The notes: generated from the letters alone by a model not told the origin. A DNA stretch of 8,538 bases from Nitrospirota bacterium (GCA_016222925.1 JACRQB010000193.1:1-8538); one strand, 5' to 3'. Shown: positions 1 to 6,375, counted from the first letter of the stretch. Numbers and translations are program-made.

Positions 1-2
1 TT

Positions 3-788
3 CTGTTACTCATCGAAGGGGACGATGAATTGCGACCGGTTGTCAAGGAGCTTCAGGCCACGCCTATGACCGGGGAGCAAAATCCGTTTGAAGGAACTCT
101 TTCCAATGAGACAAGAATCATTGCGGTGACCACCGGCGTTGGTCCCGAACAAGCCTATCGGGTGACCGCAGATGCGATCCGGCAATTCAGCCCGGATTAC
201 GTGCTCTCTGCCGGAACCTGTGGCGCGTTGGTTCAGGGTCTCGAGGTGTCGGATTGGGTGGTGACAGGAGATGTCCGTGCGATTGGGCAGGCGCATCAGC
301 AATGGTCTACGTTCGAGACGCTTCGAGACCATGACGAGACCGCGGCACCGCGCCTCGGCCAAGCCCTCAATCAGACCCCACGATGGCATCAGGGAAGATT
401 GGTGACCGTGGCTGATGAACCGATTCATTGTGCAATGGCCAAGGCCGAGATCGCGACGCTCCATGACGCGATTGCGGTGGACATGGAAAGTTATGGCATT
501 GCACGAGCGGCCGTCGAGAATGGGCTTCCGTGGGTTGTGGCGCGAGTCGTCGTCGATACTCCAGCCCTGCCCTTGCCGGACCTCGGCGCCATGAACGTAC
601 GCACAGGGCGTCCTCCCCTTTCAGGCATCGCCAAATATGTCCTCATGAACCCGCTTGCGGGCCCCCACAGATTACACGGATTATGGTCCCTGGTGCAGAC
701 CTACGCGTTTCACCTTGTCAGAATCTTGCCGGAATTCACTGATGGGTCGAGGGTCTCTGCCCCAAGAGAAGAGTGTCAACTCGTGTAA
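3..788 (+). CDS. Phosphorylase-superfamily nucleosidase, HpnG/MTAN-like (5' partial)
   Basis: The frame is open to the left edge and ends with TAA at 786-788; 261 residues are visible. The first residues, LLLIEGDDELRPVV, look like the first beta strand and acidic loop of the nucleoside phosphorylase fold, so the true start probably lies upstream and the TTG at 30 is unlikely to be it. Family landmarks are a TTGVGPEQA loop, the LSAGTCGALV glycine-rich strand, the purine/ribose-binding VDMES motif (about visible residues 159-163) and a later Asp in RVVVDTP (about 185), where MTA/SAH nucleosidases carry the catalytic Asp. Known members cleave the glycosidic bond of purine nucleosides. HpnG releases adenine from adenosylhopane during hopanoid side-chain synthesis, and the long C-terminal tail after the Asp fits HpnG-like proteins better than classic MTAN. 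The exact substrate is inference, so no symbol is given. The next gene converges on it, so it does not share an operon to the right. Confidence 0.8.
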   Translation: MLLIEGDDELRPVVKELQATPMTGEQNPFEGTLSNETRIIAVTTGVGPEQAYRVTADAIRQFSPDYVLSAGTCGALVQGLEVSDWVVTGDVRAIGQAHQQWSTFETLRDHDETAAPRLGQALNQTPRWHQGRLVTVADEPIHCAMAKAEIATLHDAIAVDMESYGIARAAVENGLPWVVARVVVDTPALPLPDLGAMNVRTGRPPLSGIAKYVLMNPLAGPHRLHGLWSLVQTYAFHLVRILPEFTDGSRVSAPREECQLV

Positions 789-837
789 TCGCTCATTGCT
801 CCACGATCTTTCCCAAGACCACCACCCCCTCGCCTGT

Positions 838-851
838 CGATCACGTGATCG
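838..851. repeat. Perfect 14-bp palindrome in the convergent gap
   Basis: CGATCACGTGATCG reads the same on both strands. It lies in the 204-bp gap between two convergent genes (stops at 788 and 993). No T-run follows it on either strand and it has no loop, so it is not a standard intrinsic terminator. It could be a protein-binding dyad or chance. The rest of 789-992 shows no credible gene and no clear terminator. Confidence 0.5.
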
Positions 852-992
852 TCGCCCAGACCTGTGCGTCATGGGCTCCTTATCCACGGTGAACGTGGGG
901 CGTCCTGTGCCGGCAGCCGGAATGCCTGCACCGCGAGGGAGCTGACCTGGTGTCAATTTTCTCCAACGACGTCCAGGCACAGACTGTACGAC

Positions 993-1832
993 TCAAAGCG
1001 ATGACGCGCGCTCAGGCAACTTGACCATCGTGCGAAGGGCCTTCATGGCCCCGAAATCGCCGCCGTCTTTCGCGCCGAGCAGGACGAGCAATATATCGAA
1101 GTCCCTTATCATCGACAGCGGGAGAGCGAATTGGTCTACGAGTTGTCCTTCCTTGTTCACGACTCGCAGCTCAATCCAGGCTAAGGCACAGCCCAGTAAC
1201 ACCTGTTCATCCCCTTCACAGAGGTTTCTCGTTCGCCGCTTCGCCCGAAGCGGACGAACCGTCCGTTGACCAGATGCATGATAGAGCACGATGGTCTCCC
1301 TTTTCTTGAACCCACGCGCCTTCAGCACCCATGCACGGCACGCCAGTGTGACACCCTGGCTACCGGCTTGCTCTACCAAATCCGGTTCGATCAGTCTTGG
1401 GACGAATGCGGGTGAAAGTTGTCCAAGTATTGGGCACAGCACGATGTGATACCCAAAGCGTAAGAACTGGACTGCCCATGGCAATAGCATCAAACAGGGC
1501 ACCAGAAGCAGAATCCCAAAAATCGCCGCAACGAAGGGACTCAGGAAAAAGTAGATCGCCAGAAAGAAAAGCGAAAATACCACTTTGGACGTCTCAAAGA
1601 TCAGATCGATGAACGGCACAGGGCTGAGCCAAATGAGGACATCCAGAACCAACCGGGCCAGCATCATCACGACCAGCGAGATGATTGCAGCCAGAAGCAG
1701 CATCGCCGTGCTGGATTCCAAGGCCGGTACCAGACTCGCCTCGACGATCGTCGAAAGCAGTTCCGACGAGGATGCACTGTGCACGTTTGACGTCAACGCC
1801 TCCGCACCGATCATGAGGTAAAGAAGGCCCAC
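993..1832 (-). CDS. Polytopic membrane protein of unknown function, possibly the 3' part of a split gene
   Basis: Not recognised by function. From a GTG at 1832 the product is 279 residues. Hydrophobic segments lie at about residues 42-69, 83-97 and 98-118, with a short polar stretch SPVPFIDLIFETSK between the first two. A soluble, partly basic C-terminal domain (about 150-279) contains four cysteines (positions about 165, 205, 215 plus one at 133 near the membrane) and an RPLRAKRRTR patch. GAGG lies 8 nt before the GTG and could be a ribosome site. The frame stays open upstream for 22 more codons with plausible coding sequence (GKLRGAFGKFVRIVEDVAV) to the TGA at 1899-1901, which ends the gene at 1899-2276 in the same frame. 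The two may therefore be one interrupted gene of about 427 codons. If separate, they form a two-gene unit with a 66-bp gap. Confidence 0.65.
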   Translation of the reverse strand: MGLLYLMIGAEALTSNVHSASSSELLSTIVEASLVPALESSTAMLLLAAIISLVVMMLARLVLDVLIWLSPVPFIDLIFETSKVVFSLFFLAIYFFLSPFVAAIFGILLLVPCLMLLPWAVQFLRFGYHIVLCPILGQLSPAFVPRLIEPDLVEQAGSQGVTLACRAWVLKARGFKKRETIVLYHASGQRTVRPLRAKRRTRNLCEGDEQVLLGCALAWIELRVVNKEGQLVDQFALPLSMIRDFDILLVLLGAKDGGDFGAMKALRTMVKLPERASSL

Positions 1833-1898
1833 GGCGACATCCTCGACAATGCGGACGAACTTACCAAAGGCGCCTCGAAGTTTTCCCGAGTTGGTAAG

Positions 1899-2276
1899 TC
1901 AGGTGAGCCCCGCCAGAATGGAAAACGTGCCGAACAGCCACCAACTCGCATACTGTTTCGCTTGGAGAATCAACGAATTCTGACGGATCTGCCGAACCAA
2001 TCCCAGATTCGAGTTGGCAAGCAGGGGCTCGTCCATCAACAACGCCGTCCCGGTTAAGACCGCCAAACCAAGGAACGGCGTGGAGGCGATGGCAGGCAAT
2101 GGTCCGAACACCTCGATGAGTCTCTTATTGAGTTGATCGACTTGCTGACCTCGGCCCGTGGGTGAGTTCGTCGCGTTGTCGGACTCGCGCTGCTGAGATG
2201 CCCAACAACCTGCGACGAGGATCAGAGTGAGAGACAGCCCAAGTATCGTCGATCGCCGAGGCACATCCCGCATCAT
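1899..2276 (-). CDS. Lipoprotein-like N-terminal membrane protein, possibly the 5' part of a split gene
   Basis: Not recognised. The 125-residue product begins MMRDVPRR, followed by a hydrophobic stretch and the lipobox LVAGC with Cys24, which predicts signal peptidase II processing and lipid anchoring. A polar linker rich in Gln, Asn and Ser (25-50) is followed by hydrophobic segments at about 61-80 and 109-124. The start is well supported: AGGGGAGGG lies 2 nt before the first ATG (2274-2276) and 5 nt before a second ATG directly after it. It ends at TGA 1899-1901 inside a membrane-like segment (WWLFGTFSILAGLT), an abrupt end for a real C-terminus. The frame then continues without another stop into the protein at 993-1832. 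A lipoprotein signal on a polytopic protein is unusual, so the 'lipobox' could instead be part of a signal anchor. Confidence 0.65.
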   Translation of the reverse strand: MMRDVPRRSTILGLSLTLILVAGCWASQQRESDNATNSPTGRGQQVDQLNKRLIEVFGPLPAIASTPFLGLAVLTGTALLMDEPLLANSNLGLVRQIRQNSLILQAKQYASWWLFGTFSILAGLT

Positions 2277-2307
2277 GTCCCTCCCCTACGACCATACCCC
2301 GAGTGCA

Positions 2308-2336
2308 ATAGCAGACACGCGAGCGGAATTGATCAA
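2308..2336 (-). promoter_or_regulatory. Weak sigma-70-like promoter before the 2276 gene
   Basis: On the minus strand TTGATC (2331-2336) is followed after 17 bp by TGCTAT (2308-2313). The -35 is fair (4/6 to TTGACA) and the -10 is poor (3/6). It lies about 30 bp upstream of the ribosome site of the gene starting at 2276, which is the right place. It is a pattern match only. Confidence 0.25.
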
Positions 2337-2526
2337 CTCTTCAAGCACCAACTGACTCAACGACGATCCTGTCACACCCCAGTCAACCACCATTCAGCAA
2401 ACCTAAGGGTCGTTTGCACACAGCGAAACCTAGATGGATGTCTATGATATCAACAAAACGGGCAGGAATGTTCCAGCTTTGAACTTAGGGAGAGTTTCTC
2501 CTTGCCCAATGCAATGAGGGTGCAGC

Positions 2527-2557
2527 GCTCAATTGAGCAATGAACTGAGCAAAGAAC
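2527..2557. repeat. Palindrome joined to a 12-bp tandem repeat
   Basis: GCTCAATTGAGC (2527-2538) is a perfect 12-bp palindrome. Overlapping it, TGAGCAATGAAC (2534-2545) is followed directly by TGAGCAAAGAAC (2546-2557), an 11/12 tandem repeat. The result is one inverted and two direct copies of TGAGC at helical-turn-like spacing, which could be a regulator-binding array. The wider stretch 2277-2771 shows no credible gene on either strand. A further small dyad, GCAAAC/GTTTGC with a 9-nt gap, lies at 2397-2417. Confidence 0.4.
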
Positions 2558-2771
2558 AGGACGCGAGGAGCCTCACAAGAATGGCATGAATTTCGAATGA
2601 TTGTGCGGTCGCCTCTGAAGAAGACGTTCCGCCAGGTGAATCGTTTTCGATTCAATGAATCTGAATAAATACCGCGAGGGTGCGTGCGCGATGCGGAATG
2701 CAATCGGCAGTGCAGATGCTAATTGGGCAATTGACTTTGTAGCTCATCCCGTGGCCATCAGGATACACCTG

Positions 2772-3064
2772 TTATTTCTGCTGCTCCCACAAGCGAACCA
2801 CGCGCGAGTCCATGCCCCCCGACAAACGTTTTGATTTCTCCCTAGAGTTGTTGCGTCGAAAAGCCTCAAGGAGCCGGCATTTCTTTGAATTCACCTCGGC
2901 ATTCGTCGCGCATCTCCTGCAATTCACGTCGGATGCCCCTCGGCCATTTGGTGGATATCGCTACGGAGTGCTTCTGCTGCTACCCCAACATGCCGTTTGA
3001 TCTCTTCGACCTGTACGTCGTTCATTAGCATCTGCCCGGCCTGATCGAATGCAACGCGACTCAT
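2772..3064 (-). pseudogene. Broken small coiled-coil protein gene (two +1 shifts)
   Basis: From an ATG at 3064 the frame reads MSRVAFDQAGQMLMNDVQ, then EEIKRHVGVAAEALRSDI and HQMAEG before a TGA at 2924-2926. One base on, the next frame continues IRRELQEMRDECRGEFKEM to a TGA at 2866-2868. One more base on, the third frame continues RRNNSREKSKRLSGGMDS and RVVRLWEQQK to TAA at 2772-2774. Joined, the pieces make a roughly 95-residue, highly charged helical protein like the small 'EALRSDI..AEG..EF' coiled-coil proteins I associate with Nitrospira-type genomes; that family link is from memory. The ATG has no clear Shine-Dalgarno. It lies 24 bp downstream of the 80-residue membrane protein gene on the same strand, so the two may once have been cotranscribed. 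The third segment is the least certain. Confidence 0.45.
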
Positions 3065-3088
3065 CGACGAAGGCGCCGCTCGAACCCA

Positions 3089-3331
3089 TCAGGAGAGCAT
3101 CGCCGGAAGGCCAGGTCGCCGAAAAGAGGAAAAGAAAACCGACGCATTCTCGACCTCAGCCCACGACAGCACCACCATCTCCTGTTCGGCAGTGAAAGAC
3201 TGGAGCAGCCAGAGTACGCCGAGAAAGAGGGCAATGATGGCAGGCCAGACCATCGAGAGCGCACCAATAACGAAGACGAACGTGATCGCCGACAACGTCA
3301 GCTGGAGGAATTGGTTCTTGACGATAATCAT
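3089..3331 (-). CDS. Small two-helix membrane protein, unknown function
   Basis: Not recognised. The 80-residue product starts MIIVKNQFLQ. I chose the ATG at 3331 because GGGAGGAC ends about 5 nt upstream, a near-ideal ribosome site. A longer frame from 3397 adds a polar leader with no comparable site. Two hydrophobic helices are predicted: about residues 9-28 (TLSAITFVFVIGALSMV) and 30-46 (PAIIALFLGVLWLLQSF). They are separated by a Pro/Trp turn and followed by a short acidic amphipathic tail with EQE and EVEN. The size and hairpin topology suit a small inner-membrane protein. No clear promoter was seen upstream. The downstream neighbour is the broken coiled-coil gene. Confidence 0.6.
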   Translation of the reverse strand: MIIVKNQFLQLTLSAITFVFVIGALSMVWPAIIALFLGVLWLLQSFTAEQEMVVLSWAEVENASVFFSSFRRPGLPAMLS

Positions 3332-3492
3332 AAGGTCCTCCCTGGTTTGCTCTCGACCGGAGCAGAGAACGATGCGCGATTGAATGAGTTCCACCATATC
3401 TCACAACGACTGCATTGCAAACAACTAGGAATACTACTAGAAGTGCATGTACAGGCCGGGTGTCTCACCCACCCAGCCCGCCCCTCACCTAC

Positions 3493-3981
3493 TCAGAAGA
3501 AGCTCTTCCCTGGCCGTCTGTTAAGGCTTGGAGCGACACCAGCACAACGCTGGTGGACTGTGTCACCATCCTGCTGGAGCGAGTCACACTTGTTCGCAAC
3601 ATAGACTCTATGGAAATTCGCCACTGCGCGTTCACACACGCAACGACCATGCCACTCAGAATTCGCGAGCGATGTGTGAGTTTCGAAGGATTGCGCTGCT
3701 GTTTCTCTACGTAGTGGACCCAGAAGGCGTATCTCTTTCGATTCAGGAGGTATCCGAATGCATTCAGCGAGGTGGGGTGTGGCAGAGTACGCAACCGAGA
3801 ACGTAGAGACACATTCGAGCATGCGATTGTCCGGCTCGTCCTTCAGAACATGAAGGGCAGCCAAGTCTTCAGCCGAGTCGACCTTCACGTGGAGCACTCT
3901 CGCGGTGTCTGTCAGGATCGCCACTAGATATGGTGGGCCGACACCCTGGAAGACCCCATTACTTTTTAATCCCTGTCTCAT
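3493..3981 (-). CDS. Doubtful ORF, unknown function
   Basis: Not recognised. The 162-codon frame starts at ATG 3979-3981 without a good Shine-Dalgarno (TGTGGG directly before it). Only part looks coding: around residues 18-55 (YLVAILTDTARVLHVKVD, then SAEDLAALHVLKDEPDN) most codons end in G or C and the composition is protein-like. The C-terminal half (after about residue 90) is rich in Cys, His, Ser and Arg and looks like chance reading. Its ATG overlaps, as ATGA, the stop of a short broken frame coming from a GTG at 4133. It may be the intact 5' part of a decayed gene. An alternative is that the whole stretch is non-coding. Confidence 0.25.
   Translation of the reverse strand: MRQGLKSNGVFQGVGPPYLVAILTDTARVLHVKVDSAEDLAALHVLKDEPDNRMLECVSTFSVAYSATPHLAECIRIPPESKEIRLLGPLRRETAAQSFETHTSLANSEWHGRCVCERAVANFHRVYVANKCDSLQQDGDTVHQRCAGVAPSLNRRPGKSFF
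3537..3555. repeat. Short inverted repeat (7-bp arms)
   Basis: CACCAGC and GCTGGTG flank a 5-nt loop ACAAC. No T-run follows on either strand, so it is not a convincing terminator. It lies inside the doubtful 3493-3981 frame near its 3' end. The neighbouring stretch 3332-3492, upstream of the 80-residue membrane protein, shows no other feature. Confidence 0.3.
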
Positions 3982-4133
3982 CCCACAACGAAACGCCTTG
4001 CTGGACGCGGTATTCTGTCAAAATCCCCAGTTGCAAAGCGCCGCCAGACGGCGTATAGGGTAAGGTACTCTTTGTTGGTTTTACGTATCGCTTAATGCGA
4101 TGTTTTGTGTGTCGGTTTTTTTGTTTTGGCCAC
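3978..4133 (-). pseudogene. Possible short basic protein with an in-frame TAA
   Basis: A GTG at 4133 lies 6 nt after AGGGGGA, a strong ribosome site. It opens a lysine-rich frame, MAKTKKPTHKTSH, that stops at TAA 4092-4094. The same frame then runs AIRKTNKEYLTLYAVW and RRFATGDFDRIPRPARR to a TGA at 3978-3980 that overlaps the ATG of the next frame (ATGA). The good ribosome site and the ATGA junction hint at a former small gene translationally coupled to the 3981 frame. The alternative is coincidence in T/G-rich intergenic DNA. I do not recognise the product. Confidence 0.2.
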
Positions 4134-4192
4134 CTGTCGTCCCCCTGTTTCGTGGCTGGTTCTTGTGGTGTGAACGGGGTCGACTGTTGCCC

Positions 4193-4198
4193 TAATAT
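4193..4198 (+). promoter_or_regulatory. Possible -10 box upstream of the OmpA-family gene
   Basis: TAATAT matches the sigma-70 -10 consensus at 4-5 positions and would start transcription near 4205, about 60 nt before the gene. No convincing -35 lies 16-18 bp upstream, so this is weak. The rest of 3982-4265 is T/G-rich on the plus strand and shows only small dyads (for example ATCGC/GCGAT at 4087-4101) apart from the features listed. Confidence 0.2.
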
Positions 4199-4215
4199 TC
4201 GAATTCCAACATCTT

Positions 4216-4235
4216 GACTCCATACCGGTGGAGTC
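4216..4235 (+). promoter_or_regulatory. 7-bp hairpin/dyad just upstream of the OmpA-family gene
   Basis: GACTCCA (4216-4222) and TGGAGTC (4229-4235) are perfect inverted repeats around TACCGG. The dyad sits about 30 bp before the start codon. It could be a 5'-leader hairpin or an operator. It overlaps TTGACT (4214-4219), a good -35-like hexamer, but no -10 lies at the right spacing (TTTATC is 23 bp away). Confidence 0.35.
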
Positions 4236-4265
4236 GCTGCACTTTATCTTTGAGTGAGGTGAGAT

Positions 4266-5678
4266 ATGGTTATGAAGCTGGTCGCTTTCGCGTTTCTCTT
4301 CACCTTCACGGTCAATGGACAGGAATCGAGTCAGGCTGCGGCCACTCAGTCCATTGCCGACAACCAGCCGACCGCGGTTCAATCAGACAATGGTCAACGT
4401 TCTCTTATGGCCATGCTCGTCGGGCTCTTGACCCCAGCCGATGTTCGGCCGGCTCAACAGGACAACGAGGCGGGCTCGTCTATTCACAAAGTCGACGGCG
4501 ATGAGACTGCTCTGGCTCCGTCAATTACGCCTATGACGTCGATTACGATCGACACACCCCAGAGCCAATCTTCGGAAGCAGAGAAGGAAACGGTGCGGTT
4601 GGAACAACTCCTCGAACAGCTCACGGCTAAAGAGAAAGAGTTGTCCTCACTGCGAGAGAAAACGACAGCGGCGGCTAATCAGGTGACCGTCGAAAAGACC
4701 CGCGCGGAAGCCTTGGAAGCGCAGCTGACCCAAAAGGAGCAGGAACTCGCAGGGCTCTGCACCCAACGGGACACCCACCAGCACATGTCGCAGGAGCTGA
4801 ACCGGACACGAAGCAGCCTGGAGTTGGCCAGACAACAAGTCTTCGATATTGAACGGCAATTTGCCACCAACAATGACCAGCTCGATACCGCGATGCAACG
4901 GATTGCGGACCTCGATTTGATGTTGGTGGCGAAAGAGCAGGACTTCCAACTGGCCAAGGCCAACATGGATATGGAACTCGCCGCCCGCGACTCGCAGCTC
5001 GTGCAGGCAAAGCGCCTGCTCGCGAGTCTGGGCAAGAGCTTGCCGAAGCCGGTCAAACTATCCCCGTACAATAAGAATGTGCTGCCTCAGCCAGCCATCA
5101 CGACGGCGCGTGCCACAGTTGACCTCGCTCGGGTCAGCGAGAAGCTGGCGAGCGCCCTCCAAGACGAACTCAAACGAGGCACCGTGGTGTTGGAGCAGCG
5201 CGGCGACAAACTCACGCTGGCGCTGTCATCGGGAGAACTGTTTGGCAAAGGTCGAGTGATCATGACACCGGCGGGAACCACCTTGGTCAAGCGCATCGGC
5301 GTCGCCTTGCGAAAATTCCGTCCCCAGAGCGTCGAAGTCGCCGGCCATACCGACAGCATACCGGTCAAGTACGATCCTCGGCGGCCGTTTAAGGATAACG
5401 CTGAGCTTTCTCGGGCACGGGCCGAGAATGCCGGCAAGGCGTTGGTTAAGGGAGGGTTAGGAGCGGACCGCGTCAGGGTTGTCGGGTATGCGGACGCACG
5501 CCCCATCGCAACCAACGATACAGAAGAAGGCCGAAGCAAGAACCGGCGGGTCGAGATTGTCGTAACCCAGTCGCCCGAACCAATCGCCTCTATTGGTGAA
5601 ACGGACGAGCAACTTGCACGCAACACTCGTGACACATCCCAATACGGTGGAATGGTCAAAAAAGTTTCGACTCGCTGA
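4266..5678 (+). CDS. Secreted OmpA-family peptidoglycan-binding protein with coiled coil
   Basis: The 470-residue product has a signal peptide at its N-terminus (KLVAFAFLFTFTVNG, cleavage likely near residue 18), a low-complexity linker (20-100), and a long coiled coil at about 101-255 rich in Glu, Gln, Lys and Leu. A C-terminal OmpA/MotB-type domain follows at about 315-435. That domain holds GHTD (Asp363), LSRAR (Arg385), VVGYADARPIATN and GRSKNRRVEI. Asp363 and Arg385 correspond to the pair that binds diaminopimelate in OmpA-type domains, so peptidoglycan binding in the periplasm is expected. The coiled coil instead of a beta barrel suggests a periplasmic spacer or oligomerising scaffold. 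AGGTGA (4257-4262) is 3 nt from the ATG at 4266 and 9 nt from a second ATG at 4272; the latter start (MKLVAF...) has better spacing and is a real alternative. The gene appears to stand alone and a hairpin follows. The partner is unknown. Confidence 0.9.
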   Translation: MVMKLVAFAFLFTFTVNGQESSQAAATQSIADNQPTAVQSDNGQRSLMAMLVGLLTPADVRPAQQDNEAGSSIHKVDGDETALAPSITPMTSITIDTPQSQSSEAEKETVRLEQLLEQLTAKEKELSSLREKTTAAANQVTVEKTRAEALEAQLTQKEQELAGLCTQRDTHQHMSQELNRTRSSLELARQQVFDIERQFATNNDQLDTAMQRIADLDLMLVAKEQDFQLAKANMDMELAARDSQLVQAKRLLASLGKSLPKPVKLSPYNKNVLPQPAITTARATVDLARVSEKLASALQDELKRGTVVLEQRGDKLTLALSSGELFGKGRVIMTPAGTTLVKRIGVALRKFRPQSVEVAGHTDSIPVKYDPRRPFKDNAELSRARAENAGKALVKGGLGADRVRVVGYADARPIATNDTEEGRSKNRRVEIVVTQSPEPIASIGETDEQLARNTRDTSQYGGMVKKVSTR

Positions 5679-5690
5679 TACTCAACAGAC

Positions 5691-5723
5691 AACCATGTCG
5701 GCCTATGAGAGGCCGACATGGTT
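5691..5723 (+). terminator. Strong hairpin terminator after the OmpA-family gene
   Basis: AACCATGTCGGCCT (5691-5704) pairs perfectly with AGGCCGACATGGTT (5710-5723) around the loop ATGAG, a 14-bp stem beginning 13 nt after the stop codon. The following TTCGGTCGGTTTCCC is not a clean T-tract, so termination may be partial. Its place directly after a gene supports the call. Confidence 0.7.
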
Positions 5724-5828
5724 CGGTCGGTTTCCCACAATCTGCCCTCTACCTGTTTAGAATGCCACCTTCCCTCATGTTCTGAAGGACGTGTGAATCA
5801 CCGCAATATTTCCCATCCAAGCCGCCAC

Positions 5829-5858
5829 TTGAGGGCATGACGCACCCTGCAGTATCCT
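5829..5858 (+). promoter_or_regulatory. Weak sigma-70-like promoter before the 5884 gene
   Basis: TTGAGG (5829-5834) and TATCCT (5853-5858) are 18 bp apart. They match TTGACA at 4/6 and TATAAT at 4/6. The start point would be about 18 nt upstream of the ATG at 5884. The position fits a gene that lies after a terminator and needs its own promoter. Confidence 0.3.
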
Positions 5859-5883
5859 GCTCGCCGACAGGGAAGAAATTGAG

Positions 5884-6366
5884 ATGACGCCTACCGAAGC
5901 CGCAGCTGCCTTGTTCAACGCCATGCCGCAACCTCTCACCGTGTCTCAGCTTGAGGAATACGGAGTCGAGGCATCGGAATCGACCTCCAGCCGGATCGCT
6001 CGTGAAATCTTGTCGTTAAATCTGTATTGGATCCTGGCCGCAGTGGATGCCCACATCCCCGCCAAGTACAGAGCCGCCATTACGGAGGACCTGCTTGAGT
6101 CTGTCCGGAAGGCGTGGTGGGAATCAGGGTGGTGTGGAGCCGGTACCTGGGCCGAGTATCAACCGGAACTGCGCGAACGGCAAGCTCACTATGCACGCCT
6201 GATCGATCAGGAAGGGATCAATCCCATGGGTCTTTGCGCGGAGACGGCGTCACTGATCGAAGATCAAGGCATCATTTCGCCGGAGGACCGAGCAAAGCTG
6301 CTTGTGTTGCTGATCGACTATGCGCCTGCTTCGGAATACGGCAGGTTGCTCGAAGAGATGGGATAA
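5884..6366 (+). CDS. Conserved-looking helical cytoplasmic protein, unknown function
   Basis: Not recognised. The 160-residue product starts MTPTEAAAALFNAMPQPLTV. It has no signal peptide and no membrane segment, is rich in Ala, Leu and Glu, and is predicted nearly all helical. Notable patches are NLYWILAAVDAHIPAKYR (about 46-63), a Trp-rich ESVRKAWWESGWCGAGTWAEY (about 72-92) and a regular C-terminal EDRAKLLVLLIDYAPASEYG. A GGGAAG lies 10 nt before the ATG, and TGAG directly precedes it, so the ribosome site is only fair. Codon use looks normal for the window. The TAA at 6364-6366 ends 9 bp from the end of the convergent gpmA, so the two transcripts probably overlap at their 3' ends. There is no sign of a terminator between them. 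Confidence 0.75.
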   Translation: MTPTEAAAALFNAMPQPLTVSQLEEYGVEASESTSSRIAREILSLNLYWILAAVDAHIPAKYRAAITEDLLESVRKAWWESGWCGAGTWAEYQPELRERQAHYARLIDQEGINPMGLCAETASLIEDQGIISPEDRAKLLVLLIDYAPASEYGRLLEEMG

Positions 6367-6375
6367 GTTCCGCGC

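Noticed and set aside
1899..1901. Selenocysteine or recoded UGA at the in-frame TGA
   Set aside because: No SECIS-like hairpin was noticed right after it, the position is in a hydrophobic segment with no redox motif, and TGA is used as a normal stop by other genes in the window.
2485..2703. Minus-strand frame of 72 codons in the gene-poor island
   Set aside because: Arg/Ser/His-rich with no recognisable pattern and no ribosome site; treated as chance.
3528..3806. Plus-strand frames around 3415-3806
   Set aside because: Low-complexity chance composition, no ribosome sites, and they overlap each other in several frames.
3389..4270. Identical 12-mer GTGAGATATGGT before the OmpA-family gene (4259-4270, +) and near 3389-3400 on the minus strand
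   Set aside because: A 12-base match between two places in an 8.5-kb window is expected by chance, and the surrounding bases do not match.
5087..5740. Long minus-strand frame of 217 codons opposite the OmpA-family gene
   Set aside because: It is antisense to a gene with clear OmpA motifs, runs through the terminator hairpin, and shows Ser/Arg/Thr-rich composition typical of a shadow frame.
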